NCBI RefSeq assembly: GCF_900324465.2
Contig: NC_046610.1
Span: 6,884,484-6,948,483 of the forward strand
Length of the DNA: 64,000 nt
Source: Anabas testudineus
Taxonomy: Eukaryota; Chordata; Actinopteri; Anabantiformes; Anabantidae
Reading direction: 5' to 3'
Made by a program: the position numbers and the translations under genes. Under the pieces are notes generated by a model, which saw nothing but the letters and a program-made list of their open reading frames with translations, searched no databases and had not been told where the DNA came from. Each line of letters starts with the position of its first letter. Position 1 is the stretch's first letter. Positions 12,181 through 54,099 of this stretch are shown piece by piece.

Positions 12181-12324
12181 TTCTGGAGACCGACTGAATG
12201 AAAACGTTATATTACATTGTTTTTTACGTGATACACAATCACTCCACAATCCGGTTTTGTTCAAATAAACACTTTCAATGTGTAGATCTGTAAATATTTA
12301 CTGTTAGCTGAACGCAAGACCGGA

Positions 12325-12450
12325 TATTTATACGATTTTGTTAGGTGGATATTTTGTTTCCGGGTGCGCTGACGAAAAACAAGACGTGACCAATCGTTTG
12401 CTTGTACGTAACGCGTTGACCAATGGGTTGTGGCGTGGTGGGCGGGTCTT
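12325..12450. promoter_or_regulatory. Candidate promoter: TATA-like box with CCAAT and GC boxes
   Basis: Minus-strand TATAAATA lies at 12332-12325. On the + strand there are CCAAT motifs in GACCAATCG (about 12388) and GACCAATGG (about 12418) and a GC box GGGCGGG (about 12440). The layout suits transcription leftward into the candidate exon at 12180, and possibly rightward as well. Confidence 0.4.
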
Positions 12451-12544
12451 CAGGTGGTTACACAAACCTTACCTGTCATTACTTCAACGAGCCACAAAAA
12501 GGCGCAAGATTAAAGTTTATGACTGTGTGGACACATTTTAGTCC

Positions 12545-14820
12545 TGTTCACCAAGGGGGTAACATCATTTTCATATTTATAACTGATATTATATAATGTT
12601 TTTTTCGTATAAATTTAATTTGATTAAATTAAGAAGATTTAAACATGTGTCTTATTATCTTGTAATCCATGGTAGGTGCCATTTTCCTATTAGTGGCTAT
12701 AAAATTAATTCAGTTCTTCAAAATTTATATTTCTCATTTACACTTAACAACTAAGATTCAGCTTTATATAAGGCTACAAGGTTCACTGGATATTCGTCTT
12801 TAGCGTCCTTTAGCTGTTTCTATGACAGATTGTATTACATGTGCTGTTATCTTGAGTTTCAGGCCTGTGTTTTGTGGTTAAATAAAAATCAGATGACAGG
12901 CAGTCCGATGTTATTACTCAGTTTCGACTAAATATGTTGCTGCGTTTTGCCCTTGAAGGGCAGAACATCATCAACATCAGAGGCTGAGGGGAAAACACAC
13001 AAATTAATGAGGAACATCGGTGGCCAGAAGCTTTTAACCAGGGGTTAGAAACATGTCCTCTATGGTTTTTCAGCTGCTCAACAATCAGAACAGTAAGGAA
13101 GCTTTGTTACATAATCTGCAGCAGAAGCCTTCCAACAACATTAGTTTTTAGGTCACCATCAAAAAGGCTTGGGTTTAAAGTGACTATAAACCAAAATGAA
13201 ACCTTGTTCACAAAGTCTGAAGCTGTGACAAGTTCCTTTTCATTATTTAAACAGGTATTTCGTAAACTGAAAATCCAACGAACACACCCAGTTTCTGCTG
13301 TTCTGTGCACAGGGTATGACAATTAGCCGAGGTTCAAGTACTCTGTCACCGCAATTCATGAACTGCACCTTTACCTCTGCATAAAAAAGATGTTTTCAGA
13401 GAAAAAGGAGGAGTTCAGAACAACTGGGACAGGTCTGCACAGAGCTTCATAACGCTCTACCATGAACACGGATTTACACAAATTTCCTGAGAAGCTACAC
13501 AAGGTTGAACTTGTCTCAGGGTCATTTCTAGTCCTTTTTTGTCCAGTGATTAGATCACTCAACCCTGCTGCCTACTGTTATTATAAAGTGTCCCCATATG
13601 GAATCATGTAGTAAACAAAACCGTGTTAAACAACCCAAAATATGTAACATAACCTAGAGGTGTGTTTGGGATCATTGTGACAAATAAACAAATGTTGATT
13701 CCACAGAAAACTGTACAGAATTAAAAACCACCTCTGATGAGGGAATATCACAAGCGTGCCAAAGCTAATTTGGACAAGGGACAATACAATAAAATAATAA
13801 GATATAAAACATATTCTGACATTTTTTACATGTTTTTGTTGAATTCCATATTTGTTCTGTCACAATTTCATTGTCTCCAGTAATTATGACATCATACACC
13901 ATCACCAGGTTTTCATTAAACGCATTAACACAGTTTAACAGGATCATTATGACTGAGTTGTGGGCAGGTGACACATGAACACCTCTTTCTCACATGAAAC
14001 CTGCAACATAACAGCTTCAGATATTCAAGAGTGGTGGTTTCCGTCATTCACACATAACCTCCTACACATAACATGACAGCTCCAGGGAGAGAAAAGGCAC
14101 CATCTTTAATCTAAATTTAATCAGAAGGGACACCCAGCCAAATTCAAAACATAGAGCGGAAACCTCTTTTACCTCCAAAAAGCCTGGCACACTCTTTCAT
14201 AAAGTAAATAATTATTGTTTTATGTCAAATAACATAAAGTAAGTTAGTTAGTAGATCTGACTCAACAATGTTAACACTCAAAACATATTAGTAAAATACC
14301 CCGAATTAAAATATGTGACAACAATTTGTGAAATATCAGTAAAAAATGTGAAAATATTTAGTATAGTTAGTAAAAAATAAAATGTTAACACGAAACTGGA
14401 AAACATTGTAAATGTATCAGTAACATGTAAAGAAATGACACATCTACGCATTGTGTATCTACTGTTCAAAAATATTCTGCATCATCGAAACTGATACCTG
14501 TGGGAGTGCACTGAACCAAGTAAGGTTGTGTTTTAGTATTTAAAAAGAGGAATTTTTGTTCCGGTTGACTAATTGAAGCTGAATTTATTCATTTAAACAG
14601 GTGTTTTTACATTTGATTGTACACATGTAACTAATAAACTGGTTAGTGAGCGTATATTTGTGAGATAAAGTTTGGAAACTCATGTATTCTGATTGTCTTC
14701 GGCTGCTTTTATTCAATCGAATTGCTTTAAACTGATCTCAAAACAAACAAAAAATGAACAACAATTATTTTCAAGCATATTTGAGCAAAGAATAATGGTT
14801 AAATCAAATTTGAATCTTTA
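12545..14820. other. Intergenic stretch, nothing recognised
   Basis: AT-rich sequence with only short chance ORFs on both strands. No splice-bounded exon, RNA gene or recognisable repeat was seen. Confidence 0.4.
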
Positions 14821-14829
14821 ATATTACCC

Positions 14830-15400
14830 CAGAAATTGCTCTTAGCAGCAATGACTACCTGACAGATTGATCAGTTTCTGCAGATATTCTGCAGCACTTT
14901 TCAAAGGTCTGCTGGTGATTGAGCTGGGGGAGCCATCAAAGAGAGTGAGCAGCTACTATCTTCTTTAAATATTTCCTACATAACAGAGAAGAACGCTTGG
15001 GGTCAGTGAGCTGCAAAATGAAATGATCCCCCATCAGATGGATGCCCAGATGGAATGACATGTCTCTTCGGTGTGGTATCCAAAGCTGATTGAGGATGAC
15101 CTGCACACGATGCTGATCGCCCACTCTCCACTCTCCCGTTGCCACAGCAGCCCCAGATCATCACGTTTCCACCTTCATGCTTCACTGATGGTTTTAGGCA
15201 GGTATCTATCTTTTCATAAGAGTTTTTTTTTCTTGGAAGCTCTGCCCATGAGCAGCTGACCTGAGTCTCCTACTGGTTTCTCTCTTGTTTGTGCCAATTC
15301 AGGAGCAGCGAGGCATCTGTTTCTCCAGGACACTCGTTAGTACTTGTCTTTTTGGACAGATTTGCACTCGGGCCTTCCATAATATTAAAATATCCCAACA
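14830..15400 (-). mobile_element. Tc1-like transposase fossil
   Basis: Minus-strand translation gives GGNVMIWGCCGNG (15185 downward), matching the Tc1 GGSVMVWGCF block. A different frame gives LTDPKRSSLLCRKYLKK (14936-15145), matching the Tc1 block around the second catalytic Asp (DNDPKHTSRLCKNYL). The two blocks are in different frames and the catalytic D is displaced, so the copy is frameshifted and dead. Terminal inverted repeats were not located, so the ends are approximate. Confidence 0.7.
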
Positions 15401-15717
15401 TCTGTAAAGTGACACAATAACAATGTTATAGTCATGTTTAACGGTTCACAGGCTGCCGACGTGCGCAAAGCAAGTCCTCTTCACTTGTCTGGTGCATGTG
15501 CAGTCGATAGTGGTGAAATTCAGAAACACAAGGAGGCTCGTCTGTTTGGTTCCCTTCAAACTGTGGCCAACAGTGATTGGCTGCAACCACAAAGGTGAAC
15601 ACAGCTGTGGTTCAAGGTTCAACAGATGTGAACCCTGCTGGAGCAGCGCTGGTGTCAGCACAGACCCACAACGTAGAACAACCAGGAAGCTGCTTCTGGT
15701 GAAGCTGTGATTCATAG

Positions 15718-45547
<29,830 letters not shown>

Positions 45548-46036
45548 GGGATTCCTGTTGCTTTCTGGTTAGACGCAGCCTGAACAAGACTCATACATTT
45601 CATCAGAGAGACTCATGCACCACCTGGACTCATTTACAAACACATAAATCTTCAGAGTCAAACCACAGCAGCATCTAAACAAGACAATAATCTAAACTAA
45701 CTCAATTTCTACATCTTCACATCTACAAATACACAAGCAGAAGAATAAAATGCAAACTTCAGATGGCTTTAGCTGCTGGTCGGTCACAGTGGGACTTGTC
45801 GGCCACATACAGTAAACTGCAGTTTTTGCAGCGTGTAGTGTTCAGAAAACCTCATGTTGAGCAGGTCAATATAGCAGATTCACAGTGGAATGTGTAGCTG
45901 TGTGTATGTGCTCTGTCGATTGATAACAGTGTGTTTGTTTACTTGATTTCCTTCTCTTCGGCCTGTAAAAGTTGCATCACAAACATTCCATGATCAATAT
46001 GTCATGTAGTCACGTATGTGCTCTCATACACGCTTA

Positions 46037-46071
<35 letters not shown>

Positions 46072-46860
46072 TGGCTGTGGTTTGGAGGGAAGGACAGTTT
46101 TGAATGGTAAAAGTCCTGATTTATAACCTAATGTCTAAGTTAGTTCTGAACTTAGTCTTAAGCACGTTTAGTCTTCCAAAGTGATGCAAAAAAAAAAAAA
46201 AAAAACAGAAGAAGAAGAAAGGAAAAAAAAAAAAACTGTAAAAAGAGAAGTCCCCCAAAACGCCTGTTTGGCAGTGAGATCAGAAAATGTCTCTGTCTTT
46301 TTCTCTTGCTTAATCTCTCTTTTATATGGCACGGTGTATGCAGTGGGTTAGTGCTGTGTAGGCCTATACCGTCTTTGTGGTGCAGCTCCTCTATGCATGC
46401 CATATTTGTTAGTACACTAGTTCTTTAAGATTTGCTTTGGACGTCACAGAGGAGAAAACTCCCCTTGATTGTCTTGGATTTATCGATGCAAGTCAATTCT
46501 GAAATATCCACGCTGAACTCGAGTTTGCTTTCCAAAGCAAGGGAGCAAAGACAGTTCGGCTGTTTGTGAAATGACCTTATAACATAGATGTAATATTTCT
46601 GTACGATTGTGCTTCAGTCTGTGTGTAAATAGGAATGGGATCTAGTGCTAGAAGTGGATTTCATGTTATTGTACGCTTCTCTGCTACTCTTCACAGCTCC
46701 ATCTCCCCCTCTCAGATGCCACGCTTCTCTTTGTTTTCTCATTTTTACCTCCTCCCCTTCTCCTCCTTCTCCTCCTCCTCTCCTTTCCTTAATTCTTAAG
46801 TTGATCTCTGCTCTTTCTTTTTCCTTCTGCAGTCACATTGGTACTTTATAAGGAAACAAG
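45548..46860 (+). other. Probable 3' UTR of prkcb betaI mRNA
   Basis: No coding potential. It contains an early AATAAA at 45744-45749, a (CA)n run (46037-46068), A-runs at 46187-46232 and a pyrimidine tract (46690-46795). The true mRNA end is not visible; an AATAAA-proximal end or a much longer UTR are both possible. Confidence 0.4.
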
Positions 46861-48430
46861 ACACAACAAAATGGAGACTGGGACATAAAGTGTTTACTAT
46901 GCAAAAGGGAAGGAGAGGAGAAGAAGAGCAGAGGAGGGCAACTTTTATAAAGCGACGTGAAGAAATTGTGTGACAGGACATTAAATGTGTTGCATGCGCT
47001 GTGTTTACCTGCGCGTGAGAGACACCTACAGGAAGATATAGTACATTAAAATGAATGATCATAATATCATTTCAAAAACTTTGGCTCCTGTGTTTTACTT
47101 TGAAGGGTTGTACATCATAAACAGTGGTCGGAGGGAGGATTTAGATCCAATACTAAGATCACACTGTTAAAATACTTGTTTTAGTCGGTGCTGGACTCGT
47201 CCCAGTCTTTTTTGTAGTCCTGTTGTGTCTCTGGTTGTTTTGCATTTGATGAACTTTAAATCAAGAAGTGTTAACTGAAGCTTTGGCGACTCTGATTTTT
47301 AAGCCCTGATTTTCATTCACTCATTCACTACTTTACTATAATTAAATAAAATATATAAAAATATATTGAGCTTCTCCACACACGTGCTCACTCGCTCACT
47401 ATAAATTCAGAGCCTTAAATATTCGTGCTCTCATTTTCTCTTTCATATGGAGGAGGCTTTATGCACAGCTCCTCTTCCTTATGAGGCTGGTGTTAATATT
47501 TTAACAGCCTCATTTACGTGAATAGAGGATCAAAATATAAGAAGAATATTACAGCGTGATGAACGTCTCAGCGGCATTAAATATAAGAGATAAAATTAAA
47601 ATGCACTTCTGAGGGAACCATTGCAGCTTGAAGCTTTCATTTTTAAAACTGTGAGCAGGTGGAGGTGTCTGCTAACACGAGCTAATAAGGTGGGTCATCA
47701 CCACTGATACTTCTACTGTTCTGTTATATGTAAACAAATTACAGGTTAAGAATGAACATTAATGACTCAATCATCAATAAATATTATTTATTTAATCTGT
47801 TCCTTGTTTTTATGTTTTGCATTTGTTGGTTTTGTGACTGTGTAGGTCTCAGTGTTGTTTTTATCTGCCTGGTGAAGCCAGAGACAAATCTAACTTACAC
47901 AACCAAGAGTATTTTTACTTTAGCTGCATTTTTACTGTACAATTTGAGTTTTATGTGAATCGATGACTGCAGAACTAACCTGTAATACAGATTTTCTTTT
48001 CAAACGTTATTAAAATGTCTCAAAAACCTCTATTTTATCCTGCAGATAATCCTCCTTCATGAAGATATAATAATAGTGTTCAGTTTTGTGTAAACTTTAC
48101 AGACAGCTGGGTTTTAAATAGAGGTGTTTATTATTTCTACTGCCAACACTGATATAAACGTACTGAAACATATTAGAGATCATTTATTGCTATAACAACA
48201 TTTTAAATTCATTAAATTAACTTTCTTTAAAAGTTCTCACTACAAATCCACATGAAGGAGGTTTTATTGTGTATGTACCTAATAAATCGGAAAGTGCTGC
48301 TCTATGGTGCTGAACTGATGGAGACTGTCCCAGATGGGGGGCCACAGGTTTCCCTGACCATATATGCTGAGTGACAGAACCACAGACACACTCAGGAAGG
48401 TGGGATCGTCCTGTCAGTCCATGCACAGTT
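46861..48430. other. prkcb-cacng3 intergenic region
   Basis: AT-rich sequence without recognisable exons, RNA genes or mobile elements. The CpG-rich leader of cacng3 begins after about 48480. Confidence 0.45.
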
Positions 48431-48479
48431 CAAACTAACTAGGGCTCCAGACGACTTGCTGCTTCTCTTCTTTCTTTCT

Positions 48480-48698
48480 GCTTCTTCTGACTGAACAGCA
48501 TCGTCCCGCGACCCTCGTCCGCGCCCCCGACGTGGAAACGTCCCGACTCGGTGAACTCAGTCTGATGTTGGTCCCGTCCCGAAACGATACGAGTTCAGCA
48601 CAGAAGATGTTTCCTCCTCGTCCCGCCGACCGGACCCACACACAGACACGACCCCGGGAGAAGGTCTTCTGAACCCTGGTCTCTGTCCACTGGCCGAC
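48480..48698 (+). promoter_or_regulatory. CpG-rich leader/promoter of cacng3
   Basis: CpG density rises sharply here (cccgcgaccctcgtccgcgc) directly upstream of the cacng3 ATG. No TATA box is evident. A 166-aa open frame on the opposite strand is a by-product of the GC-rich composition. Confidence 0.5.
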
Positions 48699-51600
48699 AT
48701 GAGGCTGTGTAACCGGGGGGTGATGATGCTGCTGACCACGGCGGGGGCTTTCTGCGCCTTCAGCCTCATGACCATCGCCGTGGGCACCGACTACTGGCTG
48801 TACTCCCGCGGGATGTGCCGCTCCAAGAGCCTGAGCGACAACGAGACCGTCCACAAGAACGAGGAGGTCCTGACCCATTCTGGTCTGTGGAGGACCTGCT
48901 GCACCGAGGGTAGGAGAAACACTGGTCCTGCTCACACAGACACTACTGAGTTTACAGGTTTCACTGTTACTGTCTCCTCTACAAAGAATTCACAGCAAAT
49001 GACAGTAAACCAGAGAGAGAAACCACAAATGATTATATCAAAGTGTAAGATCAGTGGGTTATAATAATAATAATAATAACATTAATAATAATAATTTTAT
49101 AGTACAATTGACCTATTAGTTAACAATATTTAACAATTGTCTACACCATGTCTCTATAAAGTGCTTAACAACACTTTTTTCCTCTTCTGATTAAAAACTA
49201 CTGGATCTTTGAGCATAGGTTATTGTTTATTTCCAAAGTTTAACTGCTCAGAACAATGTGTCTCCTACTTCACTGTGACGCCTGTGAGCTGGAAGGTATG
49301 ATCCCAAACTTATTAAACCACAGCTTCCTAAATGTTTGTGGTGTCACTAATGGTGTTTGTACGTAGGTGCTTCCTATATTTGAGCCTTTCATGGGGGGGT
49401 AATAGTTAGATTTTCTTTTATTGCAAATAGATGCATCATGTGGAGAGAGGAAGAATAGTTTAAATCCTGCATATTATATGTGATGGATTGAAATGACATT
49501 GTCAATAATTTATTACCTTTTAATAGCCCCTCGATTTCTTTTACCCAGTATTCTCTGTTTGCTTTGACAATATTCTGGATGAAATAAAAATGTGCAGCAC
49601 TTTCAATTCTCCCTCACTTCCATCCCTCTGTTGTGGCTCCATAAACTCGAAGCCCTAAAATGGTGTAATGGAGAGGTAACAAAGCGCCTCAACAAACCTG
49701 CAGCCAGCGAGACAGCCAGCTGAAGGTTGTCTGTGTCTGTACGTGCCATAAATAATCATATGGGATGTGGGTAGCCGTGTTTATTACTTCATTATTATAT
49801 GTCTGGTCGGTTGTGTACACCTTCTGCATACAAAAAATGTTAATACTTTTATGTAGATACAAAAACAACAAAGATAGAAACATACATAGATAAAAAATAA
49901 AAATACACAAGAAAAGACGGGACAAGTTGTAAGCGTTTGTTAAACAGTTTAAACTGACAATTTAAAGAAAGATCAACATACTAAGCTGGAAAATATCTGA
50001 AAAAAATTTCAAAATAGTTTTTAAGAGTCAAGAGAAAGATTTTAGTTTCACACATTCCCTCATCTCTCTCTGTATCTCGACAATATTTGGAATAAACATT
50101 TTCTCTGTGGTGCTTTTATTTCCTCTCTGACCCGTTCATCATTGCTGAAATGCACTGAATGAGATTTGTTTTGGAAGCCATGGCAACCGCGTCCCATCAT
50201 CAATTCTGGTCGATGGACGCAGCATTCACAGGGACACATTTGTCAATATATCCTCGTGTGTGCAAATGTTGAAAGGCAGCACAGGGTCAGAGGTCACAGA
50301 GAGCAGGGAGCCACTTTTATGATATTCAGTGATATGTACACATTATAAAGGCAGTATTATAATCACAAATACTGTTGTATTTATTTATATATAACCCCTC
50401 CTGATGTTACAACTGTATAGATTTTTTTAAACCAATGTATAAAAAAACGCATTATTAACAATATTTTGAAGCAAGTTTCTCATTGCACTTGCTTGAGATG
50501 TGATTTTAATGATAAAGTATGTTGTCTTATCTAATTTAGACATGCAGCTGTTGTGTGTATAGTGACCCTATGTGGAAAAAGCTGATGCAAAAATAATTGA
50601 CAATGCAAAAAAACACGTAATGGTGTCTTAGCTACAATTTACTGGAATATAAAGAGCATGTAGAAAAAACAAACTATCTGTATATAGAAACAGAAATATT
50701 CAATTTGAAGTGGACTCACTGGTGCAAATGTCAAACCTGAGAGGTCCCCAAACGAAAGCTGATGGTTCACAAGATGACTGAAGAGAAACTATGCTGTTTC
50801 TTTTCTTTTTTAAAAGCCTGTAGACATAAAAAAGAGTCCATCAGATTCACATTTAGCATTTTGGGAGTCAGATCAGTTATCAGTTAGTTGAACTGCTGTG
50901 TATTTGTGTTTGTCTTTCTATAGGGACATTTCGAGGTGTGTGCAAAGACATTGATCACTTTCCCGACGATGCAGACTACGAGCAGGATGCTGCAGAGTAT
51001 TTACTACGTGGGTAACACACATGCACGTTTATCTGTAATGTATGTAAAAGAAAATACTCAATAAAGTCAATCAGTGCAACAGATGAACAAATGTTTAATC
51101 TCATTCCATCCTCTTCTTCTCTGTTCTCTCCTTAGGAGCAGTACGGGCCTCCAGCCTCTTCCCTATCCTCAGTGTGGGATTATTATTTCTGGGAGGTGTG
51201 TGTGTAGCCGCCAGCGAGTTCTACAAGTCGCGCTACAATGTCATTCTCAGCGCGGGTATACTGTTCGTGTCTGCAGGTCAGAAACAAATACACACTGATT
51301 TCTACGATGTGTATTTATCACAGCATCTATCATCTATCTGTCCTGATAAGACATTGTTTTAGGAGTAATTTTAAAGTTGCTTTACAAGCATTTTATGTTT
51401 TTGCACCAGCATGTTTGTCATGTTCTGAAACAAGAGAGTTAAAATGTTGGTGCGATGGTTTAGTAGTTTAAGTCTTGCTGCACCAACTCTGCTACAGCAT
51501 GTGAGAGCAGCTGACACCTGGAAATCTGAATTTAAACTTTAGCCTGGTCTTTGACTGGAAAGTTTTTAACCTTTAATTAATTTATACCAAATGTTTTAAT

Positions 51601-52460
51601 TTATTTTCTGTATTTTATAATGTTTATTTTTTCTCACATATGGTAGCCAGAAGAGCTCAACACTCTGCAAATTACTTTGGTTGTGTTTTCTTTCTGCCTT
51701 TTTATTTGCCCACATATCAGTGGGTTGAGCTGAGGTTTCAGGGCCTCTGTACTTTTATATTTTCTATTTTTCATATGCACTGGCCTCCAATTACTTTTAT
51801 GTTTATTCTGCTTATTATTAGCCTGTCAGTCAACTGTGAAGCGTTTTGAATTGAACTGACCCTCTCCACTCCTCTTTAACTCCCCCAGGTCTCAGTAACA
51901 TCATTGGCATCATTGTGTACATATCAGCCAACTCAGGTGACCCAAGCCAGAGCGACAACAAGAAGAGCTACTCCTACGGCTGGTCTTTTTATTTTGGAGC
52001 TCTGTCCTTCGTCCTGGCTGAGATGGTGGGTGTCCTGGCAGTGCATGTGTTCATAGAAAAGCACAGACAGCTACGCACTAAAGGTCGACCTTCTCTGGAG
52101 AAGCCGCCCATTTCCCGCATCTCATCTTACTACCGCAACCGTTACTACCAGAACCGCAGCCGGAGATACAGTTACAGGAGCAACCACAGTGCAGGGGACT
52201 CAACCCCACAGTCCTTTCAAGCATCCTTGATGCGAGACCGAGAACCATCTATCTCTGCTGAATCAAAGGTCACCACCATGGCAGGTTTGCCAACTCCGGT
52301 GACAGTGGGCTCAGAGTTCATGCTCTACACATTAACCTCACCTCTCAAAGAGGATACGATTGACATGACTGTGGATGATTTAACTACAGGAGCAGCTCAC
52401 AACAACACAGACATGCTGCCTGGAAACTGTGCTGCCAACAGAAAGACCACACCTGTGTGA
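48699..52460 (+). CDS. cacng3: Voltage-dependent calcium channel gamma-3 subunit / TARP gamma-3
   Basis: Four exons, 48699-48909, 50924-51007, 51136-51276 and 51889-52460, join in phase to 1008 nt, 335 aa (human about 315). The start [18 protein letters not shown] matches the family N-terminus. The first extracellular loop has an N-glycosylation site (DNET) and the claudin-superfamily GLW motif (SGLWRTCC). Exon 2 reads [18 protein letters not shown], nearest to gamma-3. Four membrane segments are expected: about residues 8-28 in exon 1, [16 protein letters not shown] in exon 3, [16 protein letters not shown] across exons 3-4, and [20 protein letters not shown] in exon 4. The cytoplasmic tail ends in RKTTPV, the PDZ ligand that binds PSD-95. 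TARPs traffic and gate AMPA receptors at synapses. The tail between is poorly conserved with human gamma-3. The gamma-3 call also rests on its place between prkcb and rbbp6. Confidence 0.93.
48910..50923 (+). other. cacng3 intron 1
   Basis: A 2.0-kb AT-rich intron with an imperfect (ATA)n run at about 49062-49095. No other element was recognised. Confidence 0.7.
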
Positions 52461-53183
52461 GGAGACAACGTTTTTCAGCAAGGGGGAGACATTCAATTAG
52501 AGAAAGTCCTCAGGAAGAGGAAATATTTTTCAAATTGATTGTTTAGTCAATAAAATGTCACAATGACAATGACCCAGAGCCCAGTTTGACATCTCCAAAT
52601 TGCTTGATTTTGTCTGATGAACAGTCCAAAAATTAAAGATATCCAGTCTACAATGATAAACTAAGAATAAAACTAAAACTCATGATTTGGTTATCAAAGT
52701 GGTTGCTGATATTTTCCTGTCAATTTGCTCTTCATACCAGGTCTTTACTGGAACTTAAGAGATGACGCAAACACGGACATCAAGTTTTAGAACTAATCAT
52801 TTTATGTTCTTTGTATGTAATTTTGCTGTGCTATTATAGTAGTTATATTTAAGGTATACCTGCAGTGTGTGTACAAGTGTGTGTACAAGTGATTGTACAG
52901 ACAAATAGGAATGAGTGAATGAGACACAAAGTCAGGTCAGGAGACACATGGTAGAAACTATACATGAATACATTTAAGAGTGACATAACATGTCCTGTTC
53001 CTGTCCTCTTTCTGAATCTTTGCTCAAAATCGAACCCCATTTAATGCATTTGAACTCAGTCTGTGTGTCTCTCACAGTTTGTGTGACTGAGTGTCTGTTG
53101 TGTGGACATGTAAGCATACATACTGTAAGTGTAATGAAATGTTCTACTTTTATGGTTGTGTCACTGGGTCTCTGTTAACCTTA

Positions 53184-53210
53184 AATAAAGCAAAAAAAAA
53201 AAAAAAAAAA
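53184..53210 (+). terminator. Candidate cacng3 polyadenylation signal followed by a genomic A19 run
   Basis: AATAAA at 53184-53189 is followed after two bases by nineteen A (53192-53210). It lies 0.7 kb after the cacng3 stop. It may be the real mRNA end or the poly(A) tail of a retroposed sequence; no target duplication was found. Confidence 0.4.
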
Positions 53211-53559
53211 GGCAAAATGTGCTTCAAAGATAAATCGGTGTGGTTCAAGGTGTAGTGTTTTTGCTCAGGGAGGATATTCAAATATCTGTCCTTGTGTAAT
53301 CATACCCAGAAGAAAATGTCCAAGCCATGTACAAATAGAAGAGACAAAGACGTAAACAGTTTATTAAAAATAATAGGCCCCCCCGCACTGAAAACATTGT
53401 GTGTGTGAACATGCATTTGTAAGCTGTGTTAGAGATGATGGCAGGACGGTACAAACAGCCTCACAACAGACTGAGATACCTGATGTGTTACCATGGCAGC
53501 AGCATCGTCCAGGCAAACATTCAAAGCTGTTGTGATGAATACGCTCACAAATCTGTGAT

Positions 53560-53690
53560 TTCCAGCATACTGCGTCTTTACAATGTCACAAACTCATCCA
53601 AGTCCCCCAAGAAGGCTGGTCGTCCACGAAAGACAAAAGCAAAAGAGGACAGGATGATATGGAGAATGTCAATGTGCAGTCGGTGAATGC
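53560..53690 (+). mobile_element. Tc1-like transposase N-terminal fragment
   Basis: The frame reads SVISSILRLYNVTNSS then KKAGRPRKTKAKEDRMIWRM. This resembles the second helix-turn-helix and GRPR (AT-hook-like) linker of Tc1 transposases (GRPRKTTAREDR). Only this fragment remains. Confidence 0.65.
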
Positions 53691-53872
53691 AAATGTGTTT
53701 TAGAACCTTCTTCAACAACATGCAGTTCCATCACTGCATTCGTCACCTAATCAACCAACAATTTTTATGCAAGATACCGCCCACATGAATCAAGTGTTCA
53801 TAAATTGTTCTCTAATTTTGATCTCCAGTTTACTTTGTTGCGGTTTCATAGTGATATTTATGACAAAACCTT

Positions 53873-53954
53873 TGGCAGCGGTGGGATTCGAACCCACGCC
53901 CCCGAAGAGACTGGAGCCTTAATCCAGCGCCTTAGACCGCTCGGCCACACTACC
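53873..53954 (-). tRNA. tRNA-Leu(AAG), copy 1
   Basis: Read on the minus strand it starts GGTAGTGTGGCCGAGCGG and ends GGGTTCGAATCCCACCGCTG then CCA. At 82 nt with a long variable arm it is a class II tRNA. Anticodon loop TTAAGGC gives AAG. T at position 6 replaces the C of the other copies but still pairs with G67 as a wobble. A T-run (TTTT) for pol III termination follows. Confidence 0.95.
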
Positions 53955-54082
53955 TGTCTGACTGAGGTCCAGTATGTAAATGAAGTGACAAATACCTGAA
54001 GGGTTGGCTGAACAATACAAGTCATTATTTATGGATATATAACTTCTTGAAATCTTGGACAACAGTTGATGTTGACAAACAC

Positions 54083-54099
54083 TTGGCAGTGATGGGATT
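54083..54099 (-). pseudogene. tRNA-Leu 3'-end relic in the first spacer
   Basis: The 17-base segment TGGCAGTGATGGGATTC (on +) matches the 3' end of the array's tRNA-Leu (TGGCAGCGGTGGGATTC) except for two bases. It is preceded by a GACAAAC string like that beside the intact copies, then similarity ends. Confidence 0.5.

Noticed and set aside
13107-13562. Two minus-strand frames of 63-71 codons, considered as transposon remnants
   Set aside because: No transposase motif or inverted repeat could be identified.
48435-48935. 166-codon minus-strand frame over the cacng3 leader and exon 1
   Set aside because: It is the antisense of a GC-rich coding exon, begins with a non-ATG-like context and has no recognisable domain.
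51440-51560. tRNA-SINE-like string (TGGTGCGATGGTTTAGTAG) in cacng3 intron 3
   Set aside because: It resembles an A box, but no B box follows at the right distance and no tail or target duplication was found.
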